Source: an uncultured Bacteroidales bacterium
GTDB taxonomy: Bacteria; Bacteroidota; Bacteroidia; Bacteroidales; Paludibacteraceae
Direction of reading: 5' to 3'
Assembly: GCA_946184195.1 (NCBI GenBank)
Contig: CAMHEP010000009.1
Location: 1 to 21,323 of the forward strand
Length of the DNA stretch: 21,323 nt
The notes under the pieces: generated by a model
The model's input: the letters and a program-made list of their open reading frames with translations, nothing else
What the model was told of the DNA's origin: nothing
The model's database searches: none
In this document: piece by piece, positions 1-7,870 of the stretch
Position numbering within the stretch: position 1 is the stretch's first letter
Layout: each line of letters starts with the position of its first letter
Translations under genes and position numbers: made by a program

Positions 1-3000
1 CATCCCATAACAAGCTCACACGGTCTTTATCGGTTACCACCGTGGCTCTGTAGAGTGGACCACGATGCAGATTAAACGGGGCAACATATTGGCTCATCAA
101 TTGCTCTACGCTACCGGATACTAACTCTACTCTCGCTGTGGTATCGTCGTTCAGTACCTGCACCACTTCAACACCGCTATTGTCGAAATGACAACTCAGT
201 AGTGGGTGAGCGTCAATAGCATGACGAACAGCATCTGCTACCTCATCTGCCTGCACACCCTCGGGAAAAGTCACACGCGTTGGTACATTATAGGTAGTAG
301 CCTCTGCGTCTTTGAGACACTCATAGTACACTCCCAACTGAGCATTGCTCAACGGAGCAGACTGAATAGGTACATGCTTCTTCGAATTATCGGTTTTCTC
401 ACTTTCATCCTGAGAATGGGTTGACGACTCCATCCACGTTGTCAATATGGCATTCTCAATATCCTGCAAGCATTGTTTACCCAATGTCTTACTATCCAAC
501 GTCACACCATAACGCTTGAATACCTGCATGGCGAGACGTATACCCGATATAGACGATAATCCGGCATAAGCCAACGGGGTGGTGATACCAAAGCCGGAGT
601 TTCCCACCATCGCTGCTACCATCAACATAAGTTCCTCTTCCAGCTTATTCAGTGGAGTTTGTATGGTTTCCGGAGCGCCACCCGCACCGCTTTGATTCTC
701 GTCAATAGATGGTTTAGGCAAATGACGTTTATCCACTTTCTGATTCACATTGAGTGGTATCTCATCTATCTGCATCGTCACCGCCGGCACCATGTAAGGT
801 GGTTTGTCTGCCGCTATGAAGGCATTCAGAGCTGCTATATCTATCTTCTCCTGAGCTACGATATAGGCACACAACGCCTTACCTCCTGCCTCAAGGTCAA
901 AGGCCTGTACGGTCACATTACTGATACCGGGATACGAACGAATAATGGCTTCCACCTCTTTTAGTTCTATGCGGAAACCTCGTATCTTCACCTGACCATC
1001 CTTCCTACCTACAAACTCTATTTCTCCATCCTCCCGATAGCGTACAATATCACCCGTTCTGTACACACACGCATAATCACCCTGCTCAAAGGGATTCTTG
1101 ATAAACGCTTGTGCCGTCTTATCAGGCTGATTGAGATAACCTCCACTCACCTGGGCACCGGCTGCCCATAATTCGCCGGCGGCACCCATCGGCACACGCT
1201 GACCGGCTTTGTTGACCACATAGAGATGCGTATTGGCTGTCGCATGACCTATAGGAATATTCCGCTCGTTCCTTTGTACCTCATAATAGCTGACGAAGAT
1301 GGTACATTCCGTCGGACCATATCCATTCACCAGTTTATAGGATGGCGGAGTAAGACTTACCATCTTCTCTCCTCCGGTAATGAGATATCTGAGGCCTTTC
1401 ACCTCGGGAAACTCTGACGCCATCTGCACCGCCACCTGCGTGGTCATAAAACCGTGAGTAATTGCATGTTTCTCATAGAAATCCTTCACCGCTATTAAGT
1501 CAAGACGAGTATCCTCATCAATCACATAGAGTGCAGCTCCGGCAGTCAGAGTAGGATACATGTCCAGCATGTTCGCGTCAAAACCATAGCTGGCATATGC
1601 GGCACAACGGCAAGAGCTGTCCAGACTCATCTCATGAGTATACCAAGTACAAAAAGCTACCAAATTACTATGTAGCAATCTCACACCTTTAGGTACACCT
1701 GTCGAACCGGAAGTATAGAGCAACGTAAAGAGGCTATCTGCATGTAATCCATGAGCCTCTGGGTGTTTGTTCTCCCTTGGCATACCCTCTATTTCTTCGA
1801 TAGTCAGCACCTCACCTGTATACTCCCCCACTTTTCCCCTAAGATCCTGATGGCATATTAACAGCCGACTATCAGCATCTTTCACCATGAAATTGAGTCG
1901 TTCTTCTGGGTAGTTCGGATCTAACGGCTGATATGCACACCCCGCCTTCAAAGCAGCCACAGATGCTATCAGCATCCATTCGCTTCTATGTATCAAGATA
2001 CTTACCGTTGCTTCTCCGCCTGAAGGGCAAATCTCTTGGATACGGCAAGCTATTGCATCGCTCAATACCCCCATTTCGCGGTAAGTATATTCTCTATCGC
2101 CACATACTATACACGGACGATCTGCATATAATCTCTCGGACTGCCGGATGAGGTCTACCATCGTAGTTTCCCTATCAAACTGCCATGTTTCTGGGTTCAG
2201 ACGGTTGAGCCACTGCTCCTGTTGATGTTCTATGGGGCAAATATCTCCAACCCGGCTGACTCCCTTACCAAGGCTCGTCAATATGGCACCATAAGATGCA
2301 GCCATTCCGTCAATCATTGTTTCACTATAAGCACTGCTCTCATAGGCAATACGTAGCGAATATTGATTTTGCTCTGCTATAAAGAGTTCCACCGTTAACT
2401 GCATACCGGCAGGTGCTACACGCAGGTCTTCAGGTACGATAGTTAATCCTCCGATAGTCATCGTACCCGGCACAGCACCTACTACCGAGCCATGGAAACC
2501 GAATAATACATCATTCCTAACGCCGGACTCTTCATGTGCATCGCTCAGTGAGTAGTAGTGGTATTGCCGCTGTCGTTTCACCTGCTCTTGCATATCATAA
2601 AGCCATTCGCCCACCTCTTTCTTCGGCTCACAACTAACCATATTCGGCATCGTATGCACCATCATGGCATACGTATATCGGCTCTCCTCGTCTCGACCAT
2701 GGTATATAGTGGAGAAAGAAGCCTTATCCTCGGCAGTATAATTACTCAATAGCAAGCCGAAGGCTGATGTCACCACAATGTTTTCTTTCACACCGTATTG
2801 GTCGGCTGTTGCCAACACCGCTTTTCTATCCGCACACAGCGTATATAACTTCTCTACCATTCCGGTTCGGCCGGTATCAGTTGCACTCACGATAGGCAAA
2901 CTCTCTGTTTCGGCAGCATCGGCGAATGTTTGGATGTACCACTCGCGTGCTTCTTGCCAAGCCTTGCCGCTCGGATCACGCAATACTTGCTCACGTTCCG

Positions 3001-3514
3001 CTACGGCCGCACCATCAATGGGCTCCGCTACTAATGTTTTTTCGTCGTACGCATCACGAATAGCGTCCATCATCAAGTTCAACGTCGTGCCATCAGCCAA
3101 GAGATGGTGGATATCCATGTACAGATATCGTTCCCCTGCTTGGTCATAATACAACTCCATACGGATGAGTCGTTCTGCCCCGGTATCCATAGCGATAGCA
3201 AAAGTATCCCTCACCTCATCCATAGATTGTATCTGTTTTTCCACTACAATAGGAGTGGGCAAAGGCGTTACCATCCGCACCTCACCATCTATCATCTCCA
3301 CATGACTCAACAGATAAGGATGTGCCATCACTACGCTATCCAACGCTTTTTTCAGTCGAACAGTGTCTACCTCTTTCGGCAGATGATATAGAAATGCTAA
3401 TTGATAGTTCCCTGAGTGCTTGCTTCCGGGAGCAATAGACTGACAAGCATAGTAGATGCCCATTTGACTTTGGCTCAGCGGGCTATACGTCATGGTGTTA
3501 GAGATGTTTTTCAT
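1..3514 (-). CDS. Non-ribosomal peptide synthetase, N-terminal part (C-A-T-C, truncated by window edge)
   Basis: Reading the minus strand from the ATG at 3514 gives an open frame of 1171 residues that runs off the left edge. Condensation domain 1 begins near residue 10 (YSPLSQSQMGIYY, a C1-type motif) and has HHLLADG at 136-142, an intact HHxxxDG catalytic motif. The adenylation domain has LYTSGSTGVPKG (about 599-610), NGYGPTE (730-736), YRTGD, GRKDGQVKIRGFRIE and the A10 lysine in NQKVDK (K926). A carrier domain follows, with the likely phosphopantetheine serine S988 in GLSSIS. A second condensation domain starts near 1053 (PLSNAQLGVYY) and is cut before its active site. The protein should activate one amino acid as an acyl-adenylate, load it on the carrier arm and pass it to the next condensation domain. 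By-eye alignment to GrsA gives a specificity code starting D-A-L-Q-I-G-G-I-F; I do not assign a substrate. Opening with a C domain suggests an acyl starter or an upstream NRPS partner. A second in-frame ATG lies at 3493. Confidence 0.93.
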   Translation of the reverse strand, partial: MKNISNTMTYSPLSQSQMGIYYACQSIAPGSKHSGNYQLAFLYHLPKEVDTVRLKKALDSVVMAHPYLLSHVEMIDGEVRMVTPLPTPIVVEKQIQSMDEVRDTFAIAMDTGAERLIRMELYYDQAGERYLYMDIHHLLADGTTLNLMMDAIRDAYDEKTLVAEPIDGAAVAEREQVLRDPSGKAWQEAREWYIQTFADAAETESLPIVSATDTGRTGMVEKLYTLCADRKAVLATADQYGVKENIVVTSAFGLLLSNYTAEDKASFSTIYHGRDEESRYTYAMMVHTMPNMVSCEPKKEVGEWLYDMQEQVKRQRQYHYYSLSDAHEESGVRNDVLFGFHGSVVGAVPGTMTIGGLTIVPEDLRVAPAGMQLTVELFIAEQNQYSLRIAYESSAYSETMIDGMAASYGAILTSLGKGVSRVGDICPIEHQQEQWLNRLNPETWQFDRETTMVDLIRQSERLYADRPCIVCGDREYTYREMGVLSDAIACRIQEICPSGGEATVSILIHRSEWMLIASVAALKAGCAYQPLDPNYPEERLNFMVKDADSRLLICHQDLRGKVGEYTGEVLTIEEIEGMPRENKHPEAHGLHADSLFTLLYTSGSTGVPKGVRLLHSNLVAFCTWYTHEMSLDSSCRCAAYASYGFDANMLDMYPTLTAGAALYVIDEDTRLDLIAVKDFYEKHAITHGFMTTQVAVQMASEFPEVKGLRYLITGGEKMVSLTPPSYKLVNGYGPTECTIFVSYYEVQRNERNIPIGHATANTHLYVVNKAGQRVPMGAAGELWAAGAQVSGGYLNQPDKTAQAFIKNPFEQGDYACVYRTGDIVRYREDGEIEFVGRKDGQVKIRGFRIELKEVEAIIRSYPGISNVTVQAFDLEAGGKALCAYIVAQEKIDIAALNAFIAADKPPYMVPAVTMQIDEIPLNVNQKVDKRHLPKPSIDENQSGAGGAPETIQTPLNKLEEELMLMVAAMVGNSGFGITTPLAYAGLSSISGIRLAMQVFKRYGVTLDSKTLGKQCLQDIENAILTTWMESSTHSQDESEKTDNSKKHVPIQSAPLSNAQLGVYYECLKDAEATTYNVPTRVTFPEGVQADEVADAVRHAIDAHPLLSCHFDNSGVEVVQVLNDDTTARVELVSGSVEQLMSQYVAPFNLHRGPLYRATVVTDKDRVSLLWD

Positions 3515-3538
3515 CGTGATATTTACTTTTTACCTCTG

Positions 3539-3569
3539 CAAAGTTACACTTTTTTTTGTATTCTGCAAA
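3539..3569 (-). promoter_or_regulatory. Bacteroidota-type promoter of the NRPS gene
   Basis: On the minus strand, TTTG (3569-3566) and TAACTTTG (3546-3539) are separated by 19 nt. This matches the Bacteroidota -33/-7 consensus TTTG-N19-21-TAnnTTTG. An A8 run lies in the spacer. The start codon at 3514 is about 25 nt beyond the -7 element. Confidence 0.8.
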
Positions 3570-3585
3570 ATTTTTCTTACCTTTG
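3555..3585 (+). promoter_or_regulatory. Divergent Bacteroidota-type promoter interlocked with the NRPS promoter
   Basis: On the plus strand, TTTG (3555-3558) and TACCTTTG (3578-3585) are separated by 19 nt, a full match to the consensus. The -33 box of the NRPS promoter (3566-3569) lies between these two boxes, so the two promoters physically overlap. The expected transcript starts near 3592, about 30 nt before the ATG at 3623. Confidence 0.75.
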
Positions 3586-3622
3586 CATCCGAAAATAATG
3601 TACTTTGTTTTCTCATTGCCCT

Positions 3623-3904
3623 ATGAATGTCTCATCCTTTCGTCAACGTCTACAGCAACCACCCTTGTGGTTATGTCTGGTTTTGGATGCCGTAGGTTGT
3701 TTGAGTTACATCGTGCCTACGTGGGGCGAATATATTGATATTGCTTGGGCTCCTATTGCCGCATTGCTCTTTTATCTCGCCTTTGGGGGAAAGACAGGTA
3801 AGATAGGAGCCGCACTCACCTTAGTGGAGGAGGCACTGCCCTTCACTGACTTCATCCCTATGTTCACTATCGGCTACTTAGTTCGCCGTTTCGAACAACA
3901 ATAA
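3623..3904 (+). CDS. Small conserved-looking membrane protein of unknown function
   Basis: A 93-residue protein when started at the ATG at 3623; a TTG at 3605 would add six residues, but ATG fits the promoter spacing better. After a short polar N-terminus there is one hydrophobic stretch (about LWLCLVLDAVGCLSYIV), then a tryptophan-containing stretch with APIAALLFYLAFGG, a GK-rich turn and a C-terminal LPFTDFIPMFTIGYLVRR segment. It therefore probably spans the inner membrane two or three times. I recall similar short proteins with a conserved PxxDxIPxFT-like end in Bacteroidetes but know no function. It is divergent from the NRPS gene with an overlapping promoter, and convergent with the RNase R-like gene with only 15 bp between the stops and no visible terminator. 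Confidence 0.7.
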   Translation: MNVSSFRQRLQQPPLWLCLVLDAVGCLSYIVPTWGEYIDIAWAPIAALLFYLAFGGKTGKIGAALTLVEEALPFTDFIPMFTIGYLVRRFEQQ

Positions 3905-3919
3905 TCGAAAAAAGGTCTA

Positions 3920-5269
3920 TTACTGATCTACATCTGCAGCCGGCACAAAATCTATTTGCACCTTATTGATATCCGCGCGAGAAACACGTATACGGATAGG
4001 ATCGCCCAGTGTAAATGTTTTACCGGAGCGTTCACCTATAAGGCGATAGTTCTTCTCGTCGTATAGCATATAGTCATCCTTGACTACGTCGCTGATATGA
4101 ATAAGTCCTTCGGTACGCGTTGCATCCAATCGGACAAACAGACCAAAGTCGGTGACACCGGATATATGTCCATCGAACTCTTCACCAAGATGATCATGTA
4201 TCCACATGGTTTGGAAGAGCTTGATACTATCACGTTCAGCCTGCTGGGCTTGCTGTTCCATCTCAGAACAATGCTCACATGCTTCCTCCAGTTGCTCGGG
4301 GGGAAGCGATGCCTCCTTGCCCGATAGTACATATTTATCCAGAAGGCGATGTACCATCATGTCGGGATAGCGACGAATAGGTGACGTGAAATGCGTGTAA
4401 TGGCTGAAAGCCAATCCGTAGTGACCGATATTCTTCGTCGAATAGACCGCTTTCGCCATCGCCCGTACGGTGAGCATATCCAGCACCTCGGTAGTCACTG
4501 CATTTTGGGTCTCCTTTTTCATACGACGCTCAAACTTATGTAGCGCTGTAAGTTTCTCCTCGTCGGGTTTGTCGTGCACACGATATACGAATGGTTTATC
4601 TCCCACATGTTTTGCTACCGTGCGATTAGCCAAGAGCATAAACTCCTCTATCAAATGGTTAGCTTCCATGGGGTGCTCAAACCATATTTCCACAGGATGA
4701 CCATGTTCATCAAGACGAAAACGCACCTCATCTTGCTCTATATCCAAAGCTCCTGCTTGCATTCTTCGCCCACGAAGTAATTGGGCGAAATGATTAAGTT
4801 GTTTCAAAGCAGTCGCTAAGTCAGACAAATCATCTGCATTATCTAAAAGGGCCTGCGCTTGACCGTAAGTTAGGCGTTTATTTGAGCATATGACGGTGCG
4901 GCAAATCTTATATTTTTCAACCTCACCATCCGTATTCATTGTAAAAATCACCGACATACAGAGTTTGTCTTCATCCTGACGCAACGAGCATAAAACATTG
5001 CATAGCTCCTCCGGTAACATCGGCTGAACTCGGTCTACTAAATATACACTCGTACCACGGCGGTAGGCCTCATTGTCTATATCTGAACCGGGATGTACAT
5101 AGTAGGTGACATCTGCGATATGGACACCCACTTGATATCTTCCGTCTTCCAAGGCTAAAAACGAAAGAGCATCATCAAAATCCTTTGCATCATCCGGATC
5201 AATAGTGAAAGTCAAGACATCACGCATGTCCCGACGTCGTAATATCTCTTGCTGACTAATCTGTTTCAT
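3920..5269 (-). CDS. RNase R/II family exoribonuclease, short form lacking N-terminal cold-shock domains
   Basis: A 449-residue protein. The RNB catalytic domain starts almost at once: DPDDAKDFDDA supplies D24, D30, D32 and D33, matching the four Mg-binding aspartates of RNase II. TSPIRRYPDMMVHR is the conserved RNB C-terminal motif. An S1 RNA-binding domain follows (about residues 365-445, starting near GHISGVTDFGLFVRLD). RNases of this family degrade RNA 3' to 5' and RNase R handles structured RNA. Typical RNase R is around 700 residues or more, with a helix-turn-helix and two cold-shock domains before RNB; here there is no room for them, because the start lies 7 nt after the lptG stop. The family call is secure. 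Whether this is a genuine compact enzyme or the remnant of a longer gene is open, though the catalytic residues look intact. It is the last gene of the typA operon and is probably translationally coupled to lptG. Confidence 0.88.
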   Translation of the reverse strand: MKQISQQEILRRRDMRDVLTFTIDPDDAKDFDDALSFLALEDGRYQVGVHIADVTYYVHPGSDIDNEAYRRGTSVYLVDRVQPMLPEELCNVLCSLRQDEDKLCMSVIFTMNTDGEVEKYKICRTVICSNKRLTYGQAQALLDNADDLSDLATALKQLNHFAQLLRGRRMQAGALDIEQDEVRFRLDEHGHPVEIWFEHPMEANHLIEEFMLLANRTVAKHVGDKPFVYRVHDKPDEEKLTALHKFERRMKKETQNAVTTEVLDMLTVRAMAKAVYSTKNIGHYGLAFSHYTHFTSPIRRYPDMMVHRLLDKYVLSGKEASLPPEQLEEACEHCSEMEQQAQQAERDSIKLFQTMWIHDHLGEEFDGHISGVTDFGLFVRLDATRTEGLIHISDVVKDDYMLYDEKNYRLIGERSGKTFTLGDPIRIRVSRADINKVQIDFVPAADVDQ

Positions 5270-5276
5270 GATGGTA

Positions 5277-6353
5277 TCATTTCCGTACTCGCCAATAGAG
5301 TACCATGCCGATAGCGGTAAAGACTATATTGGGCAACCATACTGCCATGAATGGCGACATAACGCCTCCAACGGACAAGGTGGTACTGGTTGTTGAAAAA
5401 AGTATATAAAGCGCTGCCAAGGTGACTCCTATTCCGAGATTCTTACCCATACCGCCACGCACCTTTTTCGACGATAGGGTAACTCCCAGCAACGTCATAA
5501 CAAACACACCCACCGGACTCGCCCAACGTTTCCACCATTCGGTCTCAAAAGGTTTAAGCTCCCCTGTACCACGTTCACGCTGCTTGTCAATATAGGCCTT
5601 CAGTTCGGGATTAGTCATAATAGGTGCATCCTCGGCAGAGATAAACAACTCATCGGGTTGCATGGGGATAATGGTATCCAGCCGTTTCCCGATAGACATT
5701 TCTTCCCTCAATCCTTCGAAACGACGACGTGTATAATCCTCTAACGTCCAATTGTATGCCGAGTCATAACGTATGCGTTCCGCTGTTATACGTTGAGTGA
5801 GGAGTTTGCCTTCGAAGTGCTCCAAACTGGCACGATATCCCATCTTCGTGCGTTTCTGATAACTCTCAATATAGAGTATCGTTCCGGGTTCTACCACCAT
5901 CTGAACATTGCGCACATATTCCACAGAGCGATGGTCGATATATTTCCACTCGAACTCCAGCAATTTCTGTGACGAACGGGGGATAACATAACCGGTGAGC
6001 CACAGACTCAACACAAAGAGAAAGGTAGCCGCAACTGCATAGGGACGCATCAGGCGTTCATAACTCACACCGGCTGCCATCATCGCAATAATCTCGCTAT
6101 TGCCGGCTAATTTGCTCGTGAAGAAGATGACGGAAATGAATATAAAGAGCTGACTGAACATGTTGAGATAATAGGGTACAAAATTTAAGTAATATCCCCA
6201 TACTATCTCACTCATCGTGGCATCGGAGTCCATGAAATCACCCAGTTTCTCAGTGATATCAAACACGATTGCCACACCCATGATGAGAACTATACTCAGA
6301 AAGTAGGTGCTGAGAAATTTAATGATAATATACCAGTCCAGCCGTTTGAGCAT
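5277..6353 (-). CDS. lptG: LptF/LptG-family lipopolysaccharide export permease
   Basis: From the ATG at 6353 the protein has 358 residues and begins MLKRLDWYIIIKFLSTYF, typical of the family. It has three hydrophobic segments in the N-terminal third, a roughly 170-residue soluble periplasmic-type region in the middle, and three hydrophobic segments at the C-terminus, the standard LptF/G topology. These permeases pair in the inner membrane with the LptB ATPase and feed lipopolysaccharide to the Lpt bridge. A longer in-frame start at 6416 would overlap the tgt 3' end by 43 nt and add a non-family leader, so I prefer 6353, which lies 20 nt after the tgt stop. Assignment to LptG rather than LptF is by gene context (downstream of tgt) and not certain. 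Confidence 0.88.
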   Translation of the reverse strand: MLKRLDWYIIIKFLSTYFLSIVLIMGVAIVFDITEKLGDFMDSDATMSEIVWGYYLNFVPYYLNMFSQLFIFISVIFFTSKLAGNSEIIAMMAAGVSYERLMRPYAVAATFLFVLSLWLTGYVIPRSSQKLLEFEWKYIDHRSVEYVRNVQMVVEPGTILYIESYQKRTKMGYRASLEHFEGKLLTQRITAERIRYDSAYNWTLEDYTRRRFEGLREEMSIGKRLDTIIPMQPDELFISAEDAPIMTNPELKAYIDKQRERGTGELKPFETEWWKRWASPVGVFVMTLLGVTLSSKKVRGGMGKNLGIGVTLAALYILFSTTSTTLSVGGVMSPFMAVWLPNIVFTAIGMVLYWRVRK

Positions 6354-6373
6354 GTTTGCTTTACATAAGCGGC

Positions 6374-7507
6374 TTACAGCCGCGTCATAATTTGCGGAAG
6401 AATAGCCTCCTTCCATGCATGGAAGTCACCATCCAATATATGCTTACGTGCCTCACCGACCAACTCAAGGTAGAAACATAGATTGTGGATACTCAGAATC
6501 TCCAACCCAAGCATCTCCTGGGCATGAATCAGGTGACGGACATAGGCTCGGGTGTACTCGTGGTCTACATAACTGCTACCCGTGGGATCAAGTTCAGTAA
6601 AATCGTTCTCCCATTTACGGTTACGCATATTCATCACTCCCTGCCATGTGAATATCATTCCGTTCCGTCCATTACGGGTCGGCATCACGCAGTCGAACAT
6701 ATCCACACCGCGATCGATGCCTTCCAGAATATTCCAAGGGGTACCAACGCCCATGAGGTAACGTGGCTTGTCCGTCGGTAATATATCATTGACAACTTCT
6801 ATCATCTCGTACATCATCTCCGTCGGTTCGCCCACGGCTAATCCGCCGATAGCGTAACCGTCCCGATTGAGATCACGAAGTCGTTTAGCAGCTTCCTGTC
6901 TAAGGTCCGAATAGACACAACCTTGCACAATAGGGAAAAGGTGTTGTTGATAGCCGTATAGATTGTCCGTGGCATCGAAACGGGCTATACAGCGATCAAG
7001 CCAACGATGGGTCCGATCCATGGAAGCACGAGCGTAAGTACGGTCTGCCGTTCCCGGACAACACTCATCAAACGCCATCATGATATCGGCGCCTATCTCA
7101 CGCTCTATATCCATCACCGATTCCGGAGTGAACATCAACTTGCGACCATCAATGTGACTGGAGAAACGAACCCCGTCCTCGGTCATCTTACGAATGTCGG
7201 TAAGGGAGAATACCTGATAGCCGCCGGAATCGGTCAAGATGGGACGATCCCAGCCTTCGAATTTATGCAAGCCGCCGGCCTCGCGCAATATCTGAGTTCC
7301 CGGACGGAGATAAAGGTGATACGTGTTACCCAAGATAATCTGAGCATGTATGTCGTCTTTCAGGTCGCGCTTATGTACACCTTTGACTGTGCCTACCGTT
7401 CCCACCGGCATAAAGATTGGTGTCTGTATATCGCCATGGTCGGTATGAACAATACCGGCACGGGCACCAACGGATTGAGCAGGAGATTGTAGTTCAAAAA
7501 AACTCAT
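6374..7507 (-). CDS. tgt: tRNA-guanine transglycosylase
   Basis: A 377-residue protein with the Tgt TIM-barrel signatures. D93 in LTDSGGYQVFSL and D272 in DMFDCVMPTRNGRNG correspond to the general base and nucleophile aspartates. Other matches are FMPVGTVGTVKGV near the N-terminus and HNLCFYLELVGEARKHI near the C-terminus. The enzyme exchanges guanine-34 for the queuine precursor preQ1 in tRNAs with a GUN anticodon. At the place of the zinc motif CxCxxC the sequence reads TGSSYVD, so the three cysteines are replaced by G310, S312 and D315. I recall this as common in Bacteroidetes Tgt, so it need not mean loss of function. The gene starts 17 nt after the panD stop and precedes lptG. Confidence 0.96.
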   Translation of the reverse strand: MSFFELQSPAQSVGARAGIVHTDHGDIQTPIFMPVGTVGTVKGVHKRDLKDDIHAQIILGNTYHLYLRPGTQILREAGGLHKFEGWDRPILTDSGGYQVFSLTDIRKMTEDGVRFSSHIDGRKLMFTPESVMDIEREIGADIMMAFDECCPGTADRTYARASMDRTHRWLDRCIARFDATDNLYGYQQHLFPIVQGCVYSDLRQEAAKRLRDLNRDGYAIGGLAVGEPTEMMYEMIEVVNDILPTDKPRYLMGVGTPWNILEGIDRGVDMFDCVMPTRNGRNGMIFTWQGVMNMRNRKWENDFTELDPTGSSYVDHEYTRAYVRHLIHAQEMLGLEILSIHNLCFYLELVGEARKHILDGDFHAWKEAILPQIMTRL

Positions 7508-7524
7508 TGTCTGATGGCGAACGA

Positions 7525-7866
7525 TTATAGATGATTATTCGTCGGGAAAACAATGGCAGGACGGAAGGAACGCTGTTCTTCCTCACTCATGAGCGCATAA
7601 GCCATGATAATCACAGTATCCCCCACATGGACACGCAACGCTGCGGCCCCGTTCATACAGATACACCCGCTACCGCGTTTACCCGGGATAACATACGTCT
7701 CCAAGCGTTCTCCGTTCGTATTGTCCACCACTTGCACCTTTTCGCCACTCACGATATGAGCCGCATCCATCAGTTCCTCGTCAATGGTGATACTGCCAAT
7801 ATAGTCCACATTGGCCTCCGTCACTTGTACGCGATGAATCTTTGATTTCAGTATTTGCAGAAACAT
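7525..7866 (-). CDS. panD: Aspartate 1-decarboxylase proenzyme
   Basis: A 113-residue protein starting at the ATG at 7866, the family's usual length. It begins MFLQILKSKIHRVQVTEAN and has G24-S25 in YIGSITID, the self-cleavage site that generates the pyruvoyl group, plus K9 and the conserved NGAAA segment. The enzyme decarboxylates aspartate to beta-alanine for pantothenate and coenzyme A synthesis. A longer frame beginning at 7932 would read back into typA and is rejected. The start lies 4 nt after the typA stop, so translation is likely coupled. No panB or panC is present in the window. Confidence 0.95.
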   Translation of the reverse strand: MFLQILKSKIHRVQVTEANVDYIGSITIDEELMDAAHIVSGEKVQVVDNTNGERLETYVIPGKRGSGCICMNGAAALRVHVGDTVIIMAYALMSEEEQRSFRPAIVFPTNNHL

Positions 7867-7870
7867 AATC

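Noticed and set aside
3905..3919. Bidirectional terminator between the small membrane protein and the RNase R-like gene
   Set aside because: The 15-bp gap has an A run but no stem could be found.
6354..6416. N-terminal extension of lptG starting at 6416
   Set aside because: It overlaps tgt, adds a polar stretch not typical of the family, and the ATG at 6353 gives the standard MLKRLDWYI start.
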